NCBI GenBank assembly: GCA_026770025.1
Contig: JAMXDE010000005.1
Coordinates: 1,860,001-1,924,000, forward strand
DNA length: 64,000 bases
Direction of reading: 5' to 3'
Source: Craspedostauros australis
Lineage: Eukaryota > Bacillariophyta > Bacillariophyceae > Mastogloiales > Achnanthaceae
Shown one piece after another: positions 1-11,637 of the stretch (its first letter is position 1; every line of letters starts with the position of its first letter). A program made the position numbers and the translations under genes. The notes under the pieces are model-generated. The model did not search any database. It was not told where the DNA came from and saw nothing but the letters and a program-made list of their open reading frames with translations.

Positions 1-429
1 GAAATGACATTTTGTGTCCGGGTTGCTGTTTGGGGCGATTTCAACGAAATTCCCTTCGTGCAACTCACAAATTGGACGCACAACGGCCTGTTCTTTCCTC
101 CTTTCTCTTCTTTCTTTTTGTTTCCTTTCATGATCGCGGCGACGCAACAACGGGAACGTCGCGATGGCAGTGTCCCAAACGCGTTTCCATGTGAACAGGA
201 AAAAACAACGACAACACGACGACAACACGACGACAACGACGATGATGACAAAACAAGGATGGCGACAAAATGATACACGCACTTGTCACACACGTGGTAC
301 ACATCAATCTCTTTCTAGATTCCAACGTGTAATGGATTAGAGCACTGTCCTCTGATCGATCTCCAAAATGTATTCCGAACGCGTAGGAATGCCAAAGAGC
401 ACAACAACTCCTTCGCTCTCTCATTCTCG

Positions 430-451
430 CTCTCTCTCTCTCTCTCTCTCT
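430..451. repeat. (CT)n microsatellite
   Basis: About eleven perfect CT units. Similar pyrimidine or purine tracts recur upstream of other genes in this window (24941-24967, 55430-55448). Confidence 0.9.
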
Positions 452-1435
452 TCTTTTGTCTAGTTTGGTGTTTGCTTTTGTTCTGATTTGGGAGGCGATT
501 AGTGGGGTGGAGGAGAGCAATCTACTCTGGAGTAGTCTCCAGTCTGCGTGCTATCTGTTGGCTGTCTTCGTCGTTGCTACACTCTGCTGTTGTGTTGCAC
601 GTTTCACTTTCTCGGCGCTTGTATTCGTGTAGGCCTGTGCCCATCGATTGGCCTTTCGCCACCGAGCGAAGCATTTGGTATATCGCATGAATCATCGCAT
701 GAACCACATTGGATGATGTGATGCCCTCCTGCATGCAGCGACAGAGCACTATCTGTCTCTTGAGTTGGCTGAGGAGTTCCATTCAACATCACGCTCACCC
801 CCCAAGGACGCTTGCGCCGCAACGTGCTGTCGACATAGCCAAACTCCTGACCTGATTCGACATACTCGTAATAAGTGCAGAGCATCGTGTTTCGCACCTA
901 CCACACAAGCACCAGTATGAAGTCGCAGAACGCCATGCGCGCCTGTTGGACAGTCTACTCGTAGACAGGTACAGAAGTACGACTGCTCGAAGACGCAGCT
1001 CAAAGAGACCGCCCGTCTGTTCCGACCCAGCTGAACCTCCACACGCATCAGTGGCCGGAAGCGTCTATGCGTGTTTATTCCTGTACGAATATGCACGGTA
1101 TGTAACAGAATACGCATCAATATTAGTATGAGAAGCAGAGGAGGTGGTGTGCGAGTTGAGGATCGATTAGGAGACAAGGAGAGCCGGTTCACCAATCCCA
1201 AATGGGACAGAATTCCTGTGTGCAGGAAATCGATTCATCAATTGCTCTATCTATCACCCATGTGCGGAAACGCAGATGCTTGCCTCATCCATCACAACTG
1301 TCAACTCGATCAACTCTACCTACCTTTAGTACATCCATGCGAGCACTCTGGAGAATTTTGTCTAGACAACTTGCTAGCATTCGTGACAAATGCGTGAAGG
1401 TGATCCTGGAATCAATCAAGATGCACATCTGGATT

Positions 1436-1447
1436 TTTGGCGCGAAA
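1436..1447. promoter_or_regulatory. Perfect palindromic E2F/DP-type site upstream of DNAJC9-like gene
   Basis: TTTGGCGCGAAA matches the full E2F consensus TTTSGCGCSAAA on both strands and is flanked by further T and A residues. It lies about 270 bp before the start codon of the DNAJC9-like gene. A full 12-bp match is expected far less than once in 64 kb by chance. E2F control of S-phase genes is conserved in plants, animals and algae; occupancy here is inferred. Confidence 0.55.
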
Positions 1448-1717
1448 ATTGGCAGCACGCCAAACATCCAACACAAAAACATGCTTGCGCCGCACTGCAC
1501 CCACATCACGCACGTCGCAAAGAACCACCCTCTCGGATTCCTTGTGATTGAGAGATCCGTAACTTGAGAAACGCAAAGCAAATCCGACAAATCAATCAAT
1601 CAATCAATTCAGGAGATACTTCAGAAAGTAACCGAGGACGCAAGCAGACAACCGCAGAAGGTACATCAAACACGACACCAGTGCAGCCGTCACAACAGCA
1701 GTCGGAACAGCACCAGG

Positions 1718-2830
1718 ATGAGCGGCATACTGGAACAGGCCTTCGGTTCACGGTCGGTGGATCTGTACAGCGACGTCCTGTGCGTGTCACGCGATGCCAA
1801 CAACGCCCAGCTGCGCAAGGCCTTCTACAAGCAAGCCCTGAAGTACCATCCCGACAAGAACTCATCCGAAGAAGCCAAGACCAAATTCCAGGCCATCTCC
1901 TGGTCATACGATCTCCTCAAGGATGCGGGCAAACGAGCCGAGTACGATCGGACGGGGCATCTGCCATCGGAGGATTGCGACTTCGGTGACGATGACGACA
2001 TGAATTCCAAGCCGAATGCATGGAAGGAGTACTTCGACACGATATTCGGCAAGCTGTCGACCGATGATATCGATAGTTTCGCCATGAAGTACAAGATGAG
2101 CGATGAAGAGGAGAAGGACGTGCTCGAGAATTACAACAAATTCAAGGGCAACTTCGTCATGATGCTGGGATTCGTCATGCTGAGTGAAGAAAGGGATGTC
2201 CAGCGATGGGTGGAGGATTACATCCAGCCAGCGATCGATGCCGGCACTATTCAGGACTTTCCTGATGCGATTGCCAAGAGCAGGAAGAAGATCCAAAAGA
2301 AGCTGGACGCGGCAAGGAAGAAGCAAGCCAAGGAAGAGGCAGAGGAACAAATGGATGACGAGGAGGAGGAGGGTTCTGCGGCAGCCGCTGTCGCCGCCGA
2401 GACCGCAGATGACACCATGACCGAGTCCGAAGACTCAGACAGCGGAATCAATCGACGGGACAGCAAGAGCAAGTCCAAATCAGCAAATGTCAAGGTCAAA
2501 CAGCCGAGTGCGAAAAACAAAAACAAAACCGTGAAGAAGGCCAAGCCCACCAAGTCAAAAGTCAAGCAATCCGCCGCCAGCAGCAGCAGCAGCAGCAGCA
2601 ATAGTATTGCCAAGAAGAAGTCGAAGACGACAACAACAAAGAGGAAGAAAGCAGCACCATCGAGCCAGGCAGACCTCATCGCCGCTATTCGAAATAAGAA
2701 TCGAGGTGGGACCAACCCATTGGCTTCTCTGGGAGCCCGGTACGGCGTCGCGATGGATGATGATGATCCGTTGGATGACGCTGCGTTTGCCAAGATACAG
2801 TCACGCCTCGGAAAGAAGAAGAGGAAATAA
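1718..2830 (+). CDS. DNAJC9-like J-domain histone co-chaperone
   Basis: A single-exon 370-residue protein. Residues about 15-75 form a J domain with the HPD motif at 44-46, which stimulates Hsp70 ATPase. A second helical segment (about 125-210, containing NYNKFKGNF and a long Lys/Glu-rich helix) matches the DNAJC9 family region that binds histone H3-H4. The C-terminal half is low complexity: acidic, then Lys/Ser-rich with a serine run encoded by AGC repeats, and a basic end GKKKRK that could act as a nuclear signal. The short conserved patch NPLASLGARYG near the end also resembles the DNAJC9 tail. Expected role: nuclear histone supply during replication, which fits the upstream E2F-type site. 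It could be another nuclear class C J protein, but the order of domains favours DNAJC9. Confidence 0.88.
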   Translation: MSGILEQAFGSRSVDLYSDVLCVSRDANNAQLRKAFYKQALKYHPDKNSSEEAKTKFQAISWSYDLLKDAGKRAEYDRTGHLPSEDCDFGDDDDMNSKPNAWKEYFDTIFGKLSTDDIDSFAMKYKMSDEEEKDVLENYNKFKGNFVMMLGFVMLSEERDVQRWVEDYIQPAIDAGTIQDFPDAIAKSRKKIQKKLDAARKKQAKEEAEEQMDDEEEEGSAAAAVAAETADDTMTESEDSDSGINRRDSKSKSKSANVKVKQPSAKNKNKTVKKAKPTKSKVKQSAASSSSSSSNSIAKKKSKTTTTKRKKAAPSSQADLIAAIRNKNRGGTNPLASLGARYGVAMDDDDPLDDAAFAKIQSRLGKKKRK

Positions 2831-3570
2831 AGAGGGAACAAGAGCTTACTGGTGGCGGGGAAAGAAGGGAAGATCATGTAGGGCGAGAAGAGTAGATTAT
2901 TGGAACCTCGAGTACGTACGGTGCTTACAAGGCACAAGACTTATTTTCTGGCCAACGTAGCTAAGATGCATACTCGTACCATACGACCAACCTACATATC
3001 TCGAGAGAAACAGTGAATTACATGAAGCTTCCTCCGTTGCTGACTCTTCCACTCTGCAAATAATAGATATTCTCAGCATGACGCTGCTCTATCGACGGAC
3101 ACGCAGGTCATTTACATACCTACTCCAGTACATACGTTCTCCCTTTGTAGACTACTTGTCTCGAGTTCGATCGGGCTGCAAATACTGAACACACAGTGGC
3201 GTTCTTCGTTGCAAATCAACGCATTACTCCAGCTCTGCCATCGTGCCCATGCACACGAACAGAAGCATCAGCAAAAGCAGAGAATGTTGGTAATCATCAA
3301 CTATTCCATGCTGCGCACGTGTGCTTACTTGTATGTCGCGTGTCCAGCCCCAGACGAAGCGAATCCGTACGAGAGTTGTTGGCATCCCCCTTCAATGAAC
3401 GCATGTACGCACGCTTGATCTTTTGAATTTGATTTCCCCTCATACTCCGCTACACGCACGAATAGAATAGAACATGAGTACAGGAGAGGAGTGTGTTGCA
3501 TGTGCAGCAGCACCACACGTATCATTTTCATGCCATACCCGAAGCTTTGGCTTCGTTTACTCCACCTAAC
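2831..3570. other. Convergent intergenic region
   Basis: Lies between the 3' ends of the DNAJC9-like gene and the minus-strand permease, so it should hold both 3' UTRs. One TACTCGTA octamer at 2971. No gene seen. Confidence 0.6.
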
Positions 3571-5978
3571 CTACATCAACATGTGCGGGAAGAAGGTGTT
3601 GAGAACGGACACAGAACCACCGGCGATGACCGCGAGAGCACCGAAACCCACGAGGAAGCGGCACAGCCACTTCTCAAGTCGTTGCGACCTCATCAGTTGC
3701 CCCTTCTTGGCCACGTCTCCCAGATGCGACAAGAAGAGCAAGGCCGGGAAGATGAAGACGATGGCCGAGCCCATCACGGCGCCGTTGAAGCCGATCACGA
3801 AACCGGCGTTCTTCAGCACCAGCGAGCACGAAACGAGGAGACCAAGTATTATCTTGGTGACCTTTCGCTCGTCGACCTTGCCAGGTCTGCCCTTGGCCGC
3901 CTGCCTCTTGTTGAGGAGCACCATGGCCTCGCTGCGGCAGCCCCGGAAGACGAATGGGAAACCGCCGATTACGTTGACGGCCATGATCATACGGCAGAAC
4001 GTGGCGAGCGTGTCCATGGAGGAGTAGTTGTTGAGCATGATGCCCATGGAGTTTCCACCGAAGGTGAGGAAACCTAGCGCCATGATCGATGCGTTGATGA
4101 CTGCGATGGCGGAGAAGGCGTTGGCGGTGACCTTGATATAGTCCGCCATTGCCTTGGTTCCTGCCTTCAAGTTCGCTGCTGCTTTTGCTGCTACTGCTGC
4201 TTCATCTGGCTGCTCGCCTTCAACAGCGGTCATTGCATTGCTCGCACTGTCGTCACCCTTCAGAGTGTGATAGAAGTCAGGTGCGGAAAAGTGTCCCAAG
4301 AAGGACGTTGCGGCCATACCACCGATGATGAGGTTAGCCGGATGCAAGGCTCCCTTGTTGAATGTGTTGAACTGCGGCAATTGACTGGATGCGAGCGACG
4401 CCAAGAATTTTCCACCGGCCATCATGGAGTACGGCGATGACGGGTTGATTGCTGGACACCGGAACCCGATGAACACGGCCGTGAAGACGATCGCGAAGAC
4501 ACCAACCAAGGACATTGGTGCAAGCGCCGCCAACGATTGTAGGTTGCACAACGGTAACAGAACCGTGGCAGCCAGCACCGGTACCCAGAGTGCGCGCGAG
4601 GCCAGAATTCCGCCGGAAGCACCAGCAACCTGCGCGAAGGACTCGGTGATGTCACCAAGCAAGATCGTGAAGGACAGCGTGGATCCGAAGCAGAACACCA
4701 TCGCCGCCACCGAGATGATCCATGACGAGGACTTGCTCTTTTGGCGTTCCCAGATCTCTCCCAACGACTTGGCCTGTGTGAGATGCACCAAACGTCCGTA
4801 CAATGCAAATGTGTAGGCAGAGAGCCCGCCCAGGAGGCAAATCACGCTGATTGAGGGAATGAGACTGTGATCGTCGTGATGAATGGCACGAATGTGTCAT
4901 TTGCAATGGTCGTAGAGATTTCCATTGTTGTCGTCATTGTGTCCGCGATCGTGGCGGTCGTTGTTGTCGTTGTCGTTATCGTCGTCACCAACGTCACAAT
5001 ATTGCAAAAGCATCGTGCACAGATGAACAGCCACGGAATCGCAGAATTCCGGAAAAGACGGGGGTTGTCAGAATTTGATTTATTTTCGTTGGGCATCAGG
5101 CATCAGCATGGACGACGAAACGAGAGGCAAAGCGCATGAGCATGGCATGTGCATGAGAAGGAGTGGAGCGTTGAATGAAGGAGGAAAGCGAGGGGATTTG
5201 AATTGAGGATGGGTGTGAGAAGGAGAAAAAGATGTGCGAGATGCAGGCCGAAGTTGTGCATACGTGTGTGAAGTTTTTGGAGGGCGCAAGCAGTGCAAGT
5301 GCAAGCAGTGCAAGCGCAAGTGCAAGCGCAAGTGCAAGTGCAAGTGCAGAGTCGCAGAAGAATCTGCTTAAGTCTTTGCACCATGGCGAACCGAATGTGC
5401 CATACTTACGCCATGGGAGAATCAGTGACAGCGGCGAGTCCAGATGGAAGGGCAAGCATTCCACATCCGATGACTGCCTTGATCAAGTTGAATGTGGACG
5501 ATGCGACGAGGTTCTTGGCCTCCGGTGCTTTTGTCTCCACCTCTGCCTGCGTCACAGTTGTTTGCGGCAAGGTGGCGATCTGCAGCTCCTGTGGCTGCTC
5601 CTGCTGTCGTCCCGGCTGTTGCTGTCCCTGCTGTTGGTACTGTGCAGCGATAGAAACGCTGACATCGGAGCCGGCAGTACTGCCGTCGCTGGCATCACCA
5701 TCCCACGAAGACTCAGAAGGCGCGACAAATGACGCGCCGAGACTGGTCGTCGTTGATGGCGGTCTTGGCCCACGCGAAGTGGTCGATGGTGGAGGCAGCC
5801 TACCGCTGATGGATGGCTTTTGCACCTTCGACGGCAGAACATTGGTTCTATCATGATGATGGTTGCGGATGCTAGAGTGCGCAAGTCCTTTGGCTGCGTT
5901 GTGCAGTTGGTTGCAATGCAAGACCAACAGGAATAGGATGATCTTGCATGTCGCAAGCGTGTGGAATTTGGTCATCAT
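3571..5978 (-). CDS. Amino acid/auxin permease (AAAP, SLC38-like) family transporter
   Basis: Two exons on the minus strand: 5978-5410 and 4846-3571, giving about 614 residues. The donor GTAAGT after codon SPMA and an acceptor in CAATCAG restore the frame as SPMAVICLLGG, exactly inside a membrane helix. The N-terminus (MMTKFHTLATCKIILFLLV) is a signal peptide; I chose this Met because the upstream Mets only add a Gln/Ser-rich leader. A long Ser/Gln/Pro-rich stretch precedes the transporter core, which begins NLIKAVIGCGMLALPSG, the typical first helix of AAAP permeases. About ten further hydrophobic segments follow. The signal peptide plus low-complexity spacer suggests a secretory, vacuolar or plastid-envelope location. 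The substrate is probably a neutral or aromatic amino acid, which cannot be decided from sequence. Confidence 0.85.
5286..5349. repeat. Hexanucleotide minisatellite in permease intron
   Basis: About ten units of a degenerate AAGTGC/AAGCGC hexamer inside the 563-nt intron of the permease. The tract stays open in several frames and so produces spurious Ala/Ser-alternating peptides. Confidence 0.85.
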
Positions 5979-8058
5979 CTTCGCTGATTCGTTTTGTTGT
6001 GGTGAGTACGAGTAGAGAGAACTGTATGTGTTCTGCTGTTCTGTTGTTCTGCTGTGCGATTGTATTGTTCTATGATATCGTCGAGTGTGTGATTCCAAGA
6101 GGAGAGGAGAGATGGATGAAGCGATCCGAGAATCTGTGGATCAGAGGGCCGTTGCTGGTTGGATTGGTGAGTCAATCCAGTGCTGCGCTGTCCTGTGGTG
6201 TCCTGTGGTGTCTTGTGATCCGATGTGGCTTGCAATCCGATGCGGTGTGAGATCCGGTGATGCAACGACGATGGCTGCAAACTGATTGATGTGTTGCTTG
6301 CCGCTGTTGATGCCAATGCCGACGCAGACGATTTTCTTCTTTCTCTTGACTATTTGTGCGATGTGATGCTGTCACCGCTGGTACTGTTGTTTTTGCTGTG
6401 GGATCGTCAATGCAACGACTCCTGATCGAGGCGCGGCTGGGAAGCAGGTAGAAAGAAGAAAAGTGGACGATGGATGAAGGTCAGGGGAGCCCAAGTTGAT
6501 GGAGACAGATTCGGCAGCATCGGCACACCAAGAGAGGAATCGCAGAATCGTGCGTTGACAGTCGGAATTTGTGGGAGTCAAAAGACCAGCCGCCAGATGC
6601 TGTTTCGTGTCAGCCACATCAAGCAGATGTGTGTCTCTGGTTTGTCCGTCGCAGACGATCACAGCAAACCGGAGGGCACAGCACGTCACACGGTGATGAT
6701 GTTGTGATGACGTGATCATGAACCGAGGATGGATTGAGTCTGCTTGATCAATTCATGTGAAGCAATCGAACGACTCAGTCGTTCCGGCTGGTATTAAATG
6801 GGACCTCTCATGGCGATGAAGACGTCGAATTGCCCAACGACGAGCTCCCACCATTGTTTGGTCTTGGTGTGGGAGGCTGTTCTTGTAAACTCTTTGAACC
6901 GTGTCGACGCGAGAAGTCCATTTTTGTCGCTGCGCTGGATTGGGGCACATCGGCAGAAGCGACGCGCCTCTTTTGGTTGGTTCGGATTCGGCCTTGTCAC
7001 AAGGCGGACATCTGCCAGACGGGTCTTTTCTTCGAAATGACAGATGACCTTCGAGTCTTCTTGAATTCTGCGTTTGTGTTCTGTAAGTCGCGGCGAATGG
7101 ATATACTTGTTAGCTTTGGCAGTGTTGTGCGGGCTTGAAAAAAGCAATCCAACAAACAGACATACATATAGACAAAGCAAGATGTTTGGTTGAAACTGAC
7201 AGACATAACATTGCGATACGGTCCAGTGGGTCAACTGTCTTGTCGCGATGTTGTGTTTTTGTGTCGATCCATCTCGTTCGACACTGTTCATTCGCATTCG
7301 AATTGGTTCCGAAATCGTCGCACTTTTTGCTCTCACAAATCTTCGCGAACTCCTCTTTCTTTGCTCACAAAATCGAAGTTCAACCAATCCAAATCAATTG
7401 GATAGATCTCCAACAAGCAAGTAAACATCACAAGTCATAGCACCGCAAGAGGTACCTCTCTCTGCCTTGGGTACATAAGCACCAACAGAGGTGTAAGCCG
7501 GAGCTCGAGGTCGAACAGCGCCACGCTCTTGCCAGCACTCCATCGCGGTGCCGTGTGAGCTGAAACCGCACATTGGCCCATAACCAGTTGACGTACGTCA
7601 ATCAAGATCAGCACGAGCGCCGAACGTTGAACAGTTGCCATCGCGAATCAACACGATTGATGCCAACGAAACAACGAAGGAACGAAACAACGAACGAGCC
7701 ATCAAACATCATGCACGCAATCAGCAACGAAGAAGATCCAAACTGCGTCCTGCGAGCCCGACAGGTGACGTTCTGTCCTCCTCCGCTGCACTTCACCTTG
7801 CGCTCTGTATTCGCAACCACCATCCCATCCGAACACTCCGCTGCTGAAGCTGCCATAAATCAACATCAACGCAGTACCAACGCAGTACCAACGCAGTGCC
7901 AACTCAGTGCCAACGCAGTATCAGTATCAACAGCAACAGCAGTTGAACGACAAGGCAGCATATCAGCGCACCTCGTCTGCACGCAGCCACTACCCCCACT
8001 TCCAGCACCTTCGCAAGCAACCTCGAAAGCAAGCAACCGTCCGTCTTCGTCACACGCG
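5979..8058. other. Long divergent promoter region
   Basis: About 2 kb between divergently transcribed permease and glutathione reductase genes. Both promoters and 5' leaders should be here. Short open frames exist on both strands but none has recognisable domains or sustained coding character. One TACGAGTA octamer lies at 6007. Confidence 0.55.
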
Positions 8059-9747
8059 ATGCGATTCACTATCATGTTCACTGCTGCGTGCCTCAGCCTC
8101 GGCCGCCGAGCGGCATCTGGCTTCACCGTTTCCGCGACTTCGACCGCCTCCGCATTCGTGCCTGCGTTAGCCCAGGCGCACAGGACCGGACTGCGCTCCT
8201 CCGTGGCCGCCTTCGTGGACAGCCGACAGCGCACCCGTGGCAGCGCCATGCAGATGTCTTCCGACGCAGGCGGCGAGTTTGACTATGACTACTTCGTGAT
8301 CGGCGCCGGATCCGGCGGCATCGCATCGGCCCGACGTGCCGCGACCTACGGCGCCAAGGTGGCCGTCGTCGAGAAGGCACGCCTCGGCGGAACCTGCGTC
8401 AATGTGGGCTGCGTGCCAAAGAAGGTCATGTGGAACGCCGCCTCCATCGCCGAGACCCTGCACGACATGCACCACTACGGCTTCCAGAGCAACGACGATT
8501 CCATCTCGTTCGACTGGTCCCTCATCAAAAAGTCGAGGGACAAGTACATTGAGCGTTTGAACGGAATCTACGACCGCAACCTGGGCAACTCCGACGTCAC
8601 CAAGATCCTCGGAGCCGCCGCTCTCGGCGATGATGCAAACACCGTCGTTGTCACCGATGCTGATGGCAAGACTCAGACCTTCACCGCGAAGAACATTCTC
8701 ATCGCCACCGGAGGCAAGCCGGTCTTCCCAGAGGGCGAGGGCATCAAGGAGCACTCCATCTCCTCCGATGGATTCTTCGAGCTCGAGGATCTGCCAACCA
8801 AGGCGGTCGTCGTCGGAGCAGGTTACATCGCCGTGGAGCTCGCAGGAGTCCTGCAGGCCTTGGGCACCGACACCCAGCTCGTCGTCAGGAAGGAGGGCGC
8901 CCTCCGAAGCTTCGATGAAATCCTCAAGTCCACCCTCGACGAGGAGATGCAGAGACAGGGGATCCAGGTTATCCGCCACACCGACGGAGTATCAAAGATC
9001 ACCGAGGAGGGTGGCTTGAAGACCGTCCACTTGAACAACGGAGAAAAGATCGAGGGCGCTGACGTCGTCCTCATGGCTCCAGGCCGCGTGCCGCTCGTCG
9101 ACACTCTCAACCTGCAGGGACGCGGCGTCGAGCAGAAGGCCGGCGGTTACATCTCCGTCAACGACTACTCCGAGACCACCGCCGATGGCGTCTTTGCCCT
9201 TGGTGATGTCATCGGAGAGGTCGAACTGACGCCAACAGCCATCGCAGCCGGACGACGCCTAGCCGACCGTCTCTTCGGACCGGAGCAGTACAAGGACGCG
9301 AAGGTTTCCTACGACCTCGTCCCAACAGTCGTCTTCTCCCACCCACCGATCGGAACCATCGGCCTCAGCGAGGAGGCCGCTGTCGAGAAGTACGGCGAGG
9401 ACAACATCAAGGTCTACCGATCCAAGTTCGCCAACCTGTACTACGGACCATGGCAGGTGGAGGCAGATGACAAGCCAAAGACTGCCATGAAGTTGATCTG
9501 CGCAGGCGAAGAGGAGCTCGTCGTCGGCCTTCACGTCATTGGCATGGGCGCCGATGAGATGCTGCAAGGATTCGGTATCGCCATGAAGATGGGTGCCACC
9601 AAGGCCGACTTTGATGCCACCGTCGCCATCCACCCAACCGCGTCAGAGGAATTCGTCACAATGTTCCCATGGGGACTCTCGAAGCAGGATAGCGGAGCCA
9701 TCCAGAGTCCGCTCAACGGCGCTGCAATTCCTGAACCCAAAAAGTAG
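8059..9747 (+). CDS. GR: Glutathione reductase, plastid-targeted
   Basis: NADPH-dependent flavoprotein that reduces glutathione disulfide. The frame is open further upstream, but the Met at 8059 begins a signal peptide followed by ASAFVP, the heterokont plastid cleavage motif, and a Ser/Arg-rich transit region, so it is taken as the start (562 residues). The core opens with the FAD-binding GxGxGG-like [14 protein letters not shown]. The redox disulfide motif CVNVGC has cysteines at 113 and 118. A second Rossmann motif, [13 protein letters not shown], binds NADPH, and the C-terminal dimer-interface motif HPTASEE carries the catalytic His. The ending PEPKK has no selenocysteine or GC(U)G tail, so this is glutathione reductase and not a large thioredoxin reductase. 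No introns. Confidence 0.93.
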   Translation: MRFTIMFTAACLSLGRRAASGFTVSATSTASAFVPALAQAHRTGLRSSVAAFVDSRQRTRGSAMQMSSDAGGEFDYDYFVIGAGSGGIASARRAATYGAKVAVVEKARLGGTCVNVGCVPKKVMWNAASIAETLHDMHHYGFQSNDDSISFDWSLIKKSRDKYIERLNGIYDRNLGNSDVTKILGAAALGDDANTVVVTDADGKTQTFTAKNILIATGGKPVFPEGEGIKEHSISSDGFFELEDLPTKAVVVGAGYIAVELAGVLQALGTDTQLVVRKEGALRSFDEILKSTLDEEMQRQGIQVIRHTDGVSKITEEGGLKTVHLNNGEKIEGADVVLMAPGRVPLVDTLNLQGRGVEQKAGGYISVNDYSETTADGVFALGDVIGEVELTPTAIAAGRRLADRLFGPEQYKDAKVSYDLVPTVVFSHPPIGTIGLSEEAAVEKYGEDNIKVYRSKFANLYYGPWQVEADDKPKTAMKLICAGEEELVVGLHVIGMGADEMLQGFGIAMKMGATKADFDATVAIHPTASEEFVTMFPWGLSKQDSGAIQSPLNGAAIPEPKK

Positions 9748-10075
9748 AATTCGAGTTGATCAGCGCAGCGCATACCGTCTCCCACCGACTCACGCCACCA
9801 AACACTCCTGATGAAAACGAAAAAAGAACAACAACCCGAGACCAACCGTATGGTGCATCACGCCCTGCGCAGCTAAGTCGTATCACTTGCATACACGTAA
9901 ATAGGGGATTGGCGCATTAAATAGCAAAACAATACTCTAGCTCGCTTCCAACCGCAACAGACCAAATTTGATGATGCAGGATTGCGTTGCTGTAATTGTT
10001 GTTGCGGTAGCATTTCTAGATCTGTCGTATTTGCTGCGTGACCCAGCCACAGCATGTGTCAATAGAATGCTGACA
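9748..10075. other. 3' flank of glutathione reductase
   Basis: Presumed 3' UTR and spacer up to the left arm of the inverted repeat. No gene seen. Confidence 0.5.
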
Positions 10076-10487
10076 GTCAACAGGCATGAGCGTGTGGTAT
10101 GGTATAGTACTTGCGATACTCACATGGAGGGCAGAGAACAGAGCAGGAATGTAAAAGATGACACCATACCTTGTGCAGCAAAAGATAACTATGAAGAGAG
10201 GAAGGAGACGATTCGGCAACATACCACGAGTTCTCGAGTAACAATTGCGCGTTGATGCAAAAAGTGGAAGTGCCCCCAAACAGGATCGAACTGTTGACCT
10301 TCAGCTGACTCTTTGTTGTGATTATGAGACTGACGCTCTGCCTACTGAGCTATAGGGGCGCTTCTTGTCGTTCTTGTTGCCATAATAATGTATATATTAT
10401 TGCAAATATGCATGAATGCATGATGAGAGGACTCAAGACAGGTTGGTCGAATCTCGTGATGTCGCCAACACAAGTTGCCAGGCCTTT
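10076..10487. repeat. Left arm of inverted repeat carrying tRNA-Met
   Basis: Reverse complement of 10939-11349, about 95 percent identical by eye over about 410 bp including the tRNA and both flanks. Similarity decays at both ends. The arms are separated by a unique spacer of about 450 bp. Confidence 0.9.
10271..10359 (-). tRNA. trnM: tRNA-Met(CAT), elongator, with 16-nt intron
   Basis: Identical in sequence to the copy at 11066-11154 but on the opposite strand. Cloverleaf: 7-bp acceptor GCCCCTA/TGGGGGC with one G-T pair, D stem GCTC/GAGC, anticodon loop with CAT, T arm AACAG-TTCGATC-CTGTT and discriminator A. A 16-nt intron sits one base 3' of the anticodon, the canonical eukaryotic position. 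The T-loop is of the elongator type. The CCA end is not encoded. Confidence 0.93.
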
Positions 10488-10938
10488 CACTCAATCCATT
10501 GGGTGCTGTTGCACGTGCTTGGTGGACACTGATCCGAATAACTACTTGGATCGACACCGCACTCTGTCTAAAACCGGAGCAGCCTTCCGGCGGTTGTGTG
10601 CCGCCTCGGGGCCATTCACCGCCTGTTCATGCCCCAGAGGCATGAAATAAGTTCCTGCGCCAATTGTGGCGGGGATATCGCAAGGCGATTGAGGATAACT
10701 ATTGTACACACACCCATCTAGATCCCTTCGACGCGCCACTTGTGATGATCCATCCTTTCTCAGCTTCCCACCAGGATGACCTGCACACTGTATGTACACA
10801 GTTTCCAGTGCATCAAAACGACAGGAGTAACAGCACGAGCGCTGCTCCAAACGACAACTGAATGAGGGAGCAGCACTTCTCTCTTTCGAAAGACATGATA
10901 AGCTATTCCGGTGCAACCACATTCAATAGAGCGAGCGA
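10488..10938. other. Spacer of the inverted repeat
   Basis: Unique sequence between the two arms. Weak similarity to the arm flanks continues a short way into each side. Small open frames here have no recognisable product. Confidence 0.5.
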
Positions 10939-11349
10939 GAGGCCTGGCAACTTGTGTCGGCGACATCACGAGATTCGACCAACCTGTCTTAAGTCCTCTC
11001 ATCATGCATTCATGCATATTTGCAATAATATATACATTATTATGGCAACAAGAACGACAAGAAGCGCCCCTATAGCTCAGTAGGCAGAGCGTCAGTCTCA
11101 TAATCACAACAAAGAGTCAGCTGAAGGTCAACAGTTCGATCCTGTTTGGGGGCACTTCCACTTTTTGCATCAACGCGCAATTGTTACTCGAGAACTCGTG
11201 GTATGTTGCCGAATCGTCTCCTTCCTCTCCTCGTAGTTATCTTTTGCTGCACGATCTATGGTGTCATCTTTTGCATTCCTGCTCTGTTCTCTGCCCCACA
11301 TACGAGTATCGCAAGTACCATACCATACCACACGCTCATGCCTGTTGAC
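10939..11349. repeat. Right arm of inverted repeat carrying tRNA-Met
   Basis: Inverted copy of 10076-10487. The few differences (for example near 10957 and 11236-11251) lie outside the tRNA, which is fully conserved. Confidence 0.9.
11066..11154 (+). tRNA. trnM: tRNA-Met(CAT), elongator, with 16-nt intron
   Basis: 73-nt mature tRNA plus a 16-nt intron at 11103-11118. Without the intron the cloverleaf is complete: acceptor 7 bp, D stem 4 bp, anticodon stem TCAGT/GCTGA with one wobble pair, variable loop AGGTC and T stem 5 bp. Anticodon CAT at 11099-11101. Internal A and B box sequences (TAGCTCAGTAGG and GGTCAACAGTTCGATCC type) should drive RNA polymerase III. Confidence 0.94.
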
Positions 11350-11637
11350 ACTCAACATTGTAAAAATACCACATGCGAGGGTATCTGCATCCACTCGACG
11401 CAACAACGGCGCTCATTGGTGAACCTCCAAAACTCACGTTTGGAATCACCAGCAATGCATCTGGAACAAGAAGGAGCAGTTCGGATTCAGATCTGTTGGC
11501 GGGATGTTCTCGCGCACACTGTTCGCCCCAAACAGGAACCACAGGAAAAGCCGGAGAAGGGGAAGCCGTCACAACATCGCCGACCATTCCCCAATCAAGC
11601 CCATCCATCTTTCTCCAATCTACTGTATTACCTACCA

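Larger units (their letters stand above)
1..1717. other. Intergenic/upstream region, no confident gene
   Basis: No reading frame here looks like a conserved protein on either strand. It holds a CT-dinucleotide tract, several TACTCGTA octamers (863, 956) and, near the right end, an E2F-type site. Weak open frames at 604-1201 on the minus strand have no recognisable domain and were not called. The right part is probably promoter and 5' leader of the DNAJC9-like gene. Confidence 0.5.

Noticed and set aside
604-1201. Possible minus-strand gene at the left end
   Set aside because: Overlapping weak frames with no conserved motif and no consistent splice pattern.
2251-2937. 228-codon frame on the minus strand with poly-Leu stretch
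   Set aside because: Antisense of the AGC/GCC repeats in the DNAJC9-like gene; compositional artefact.
8167-8979. 270-codon frame on the minus strand
   Set aside because: Antisense of glutathione reductase; no domain.
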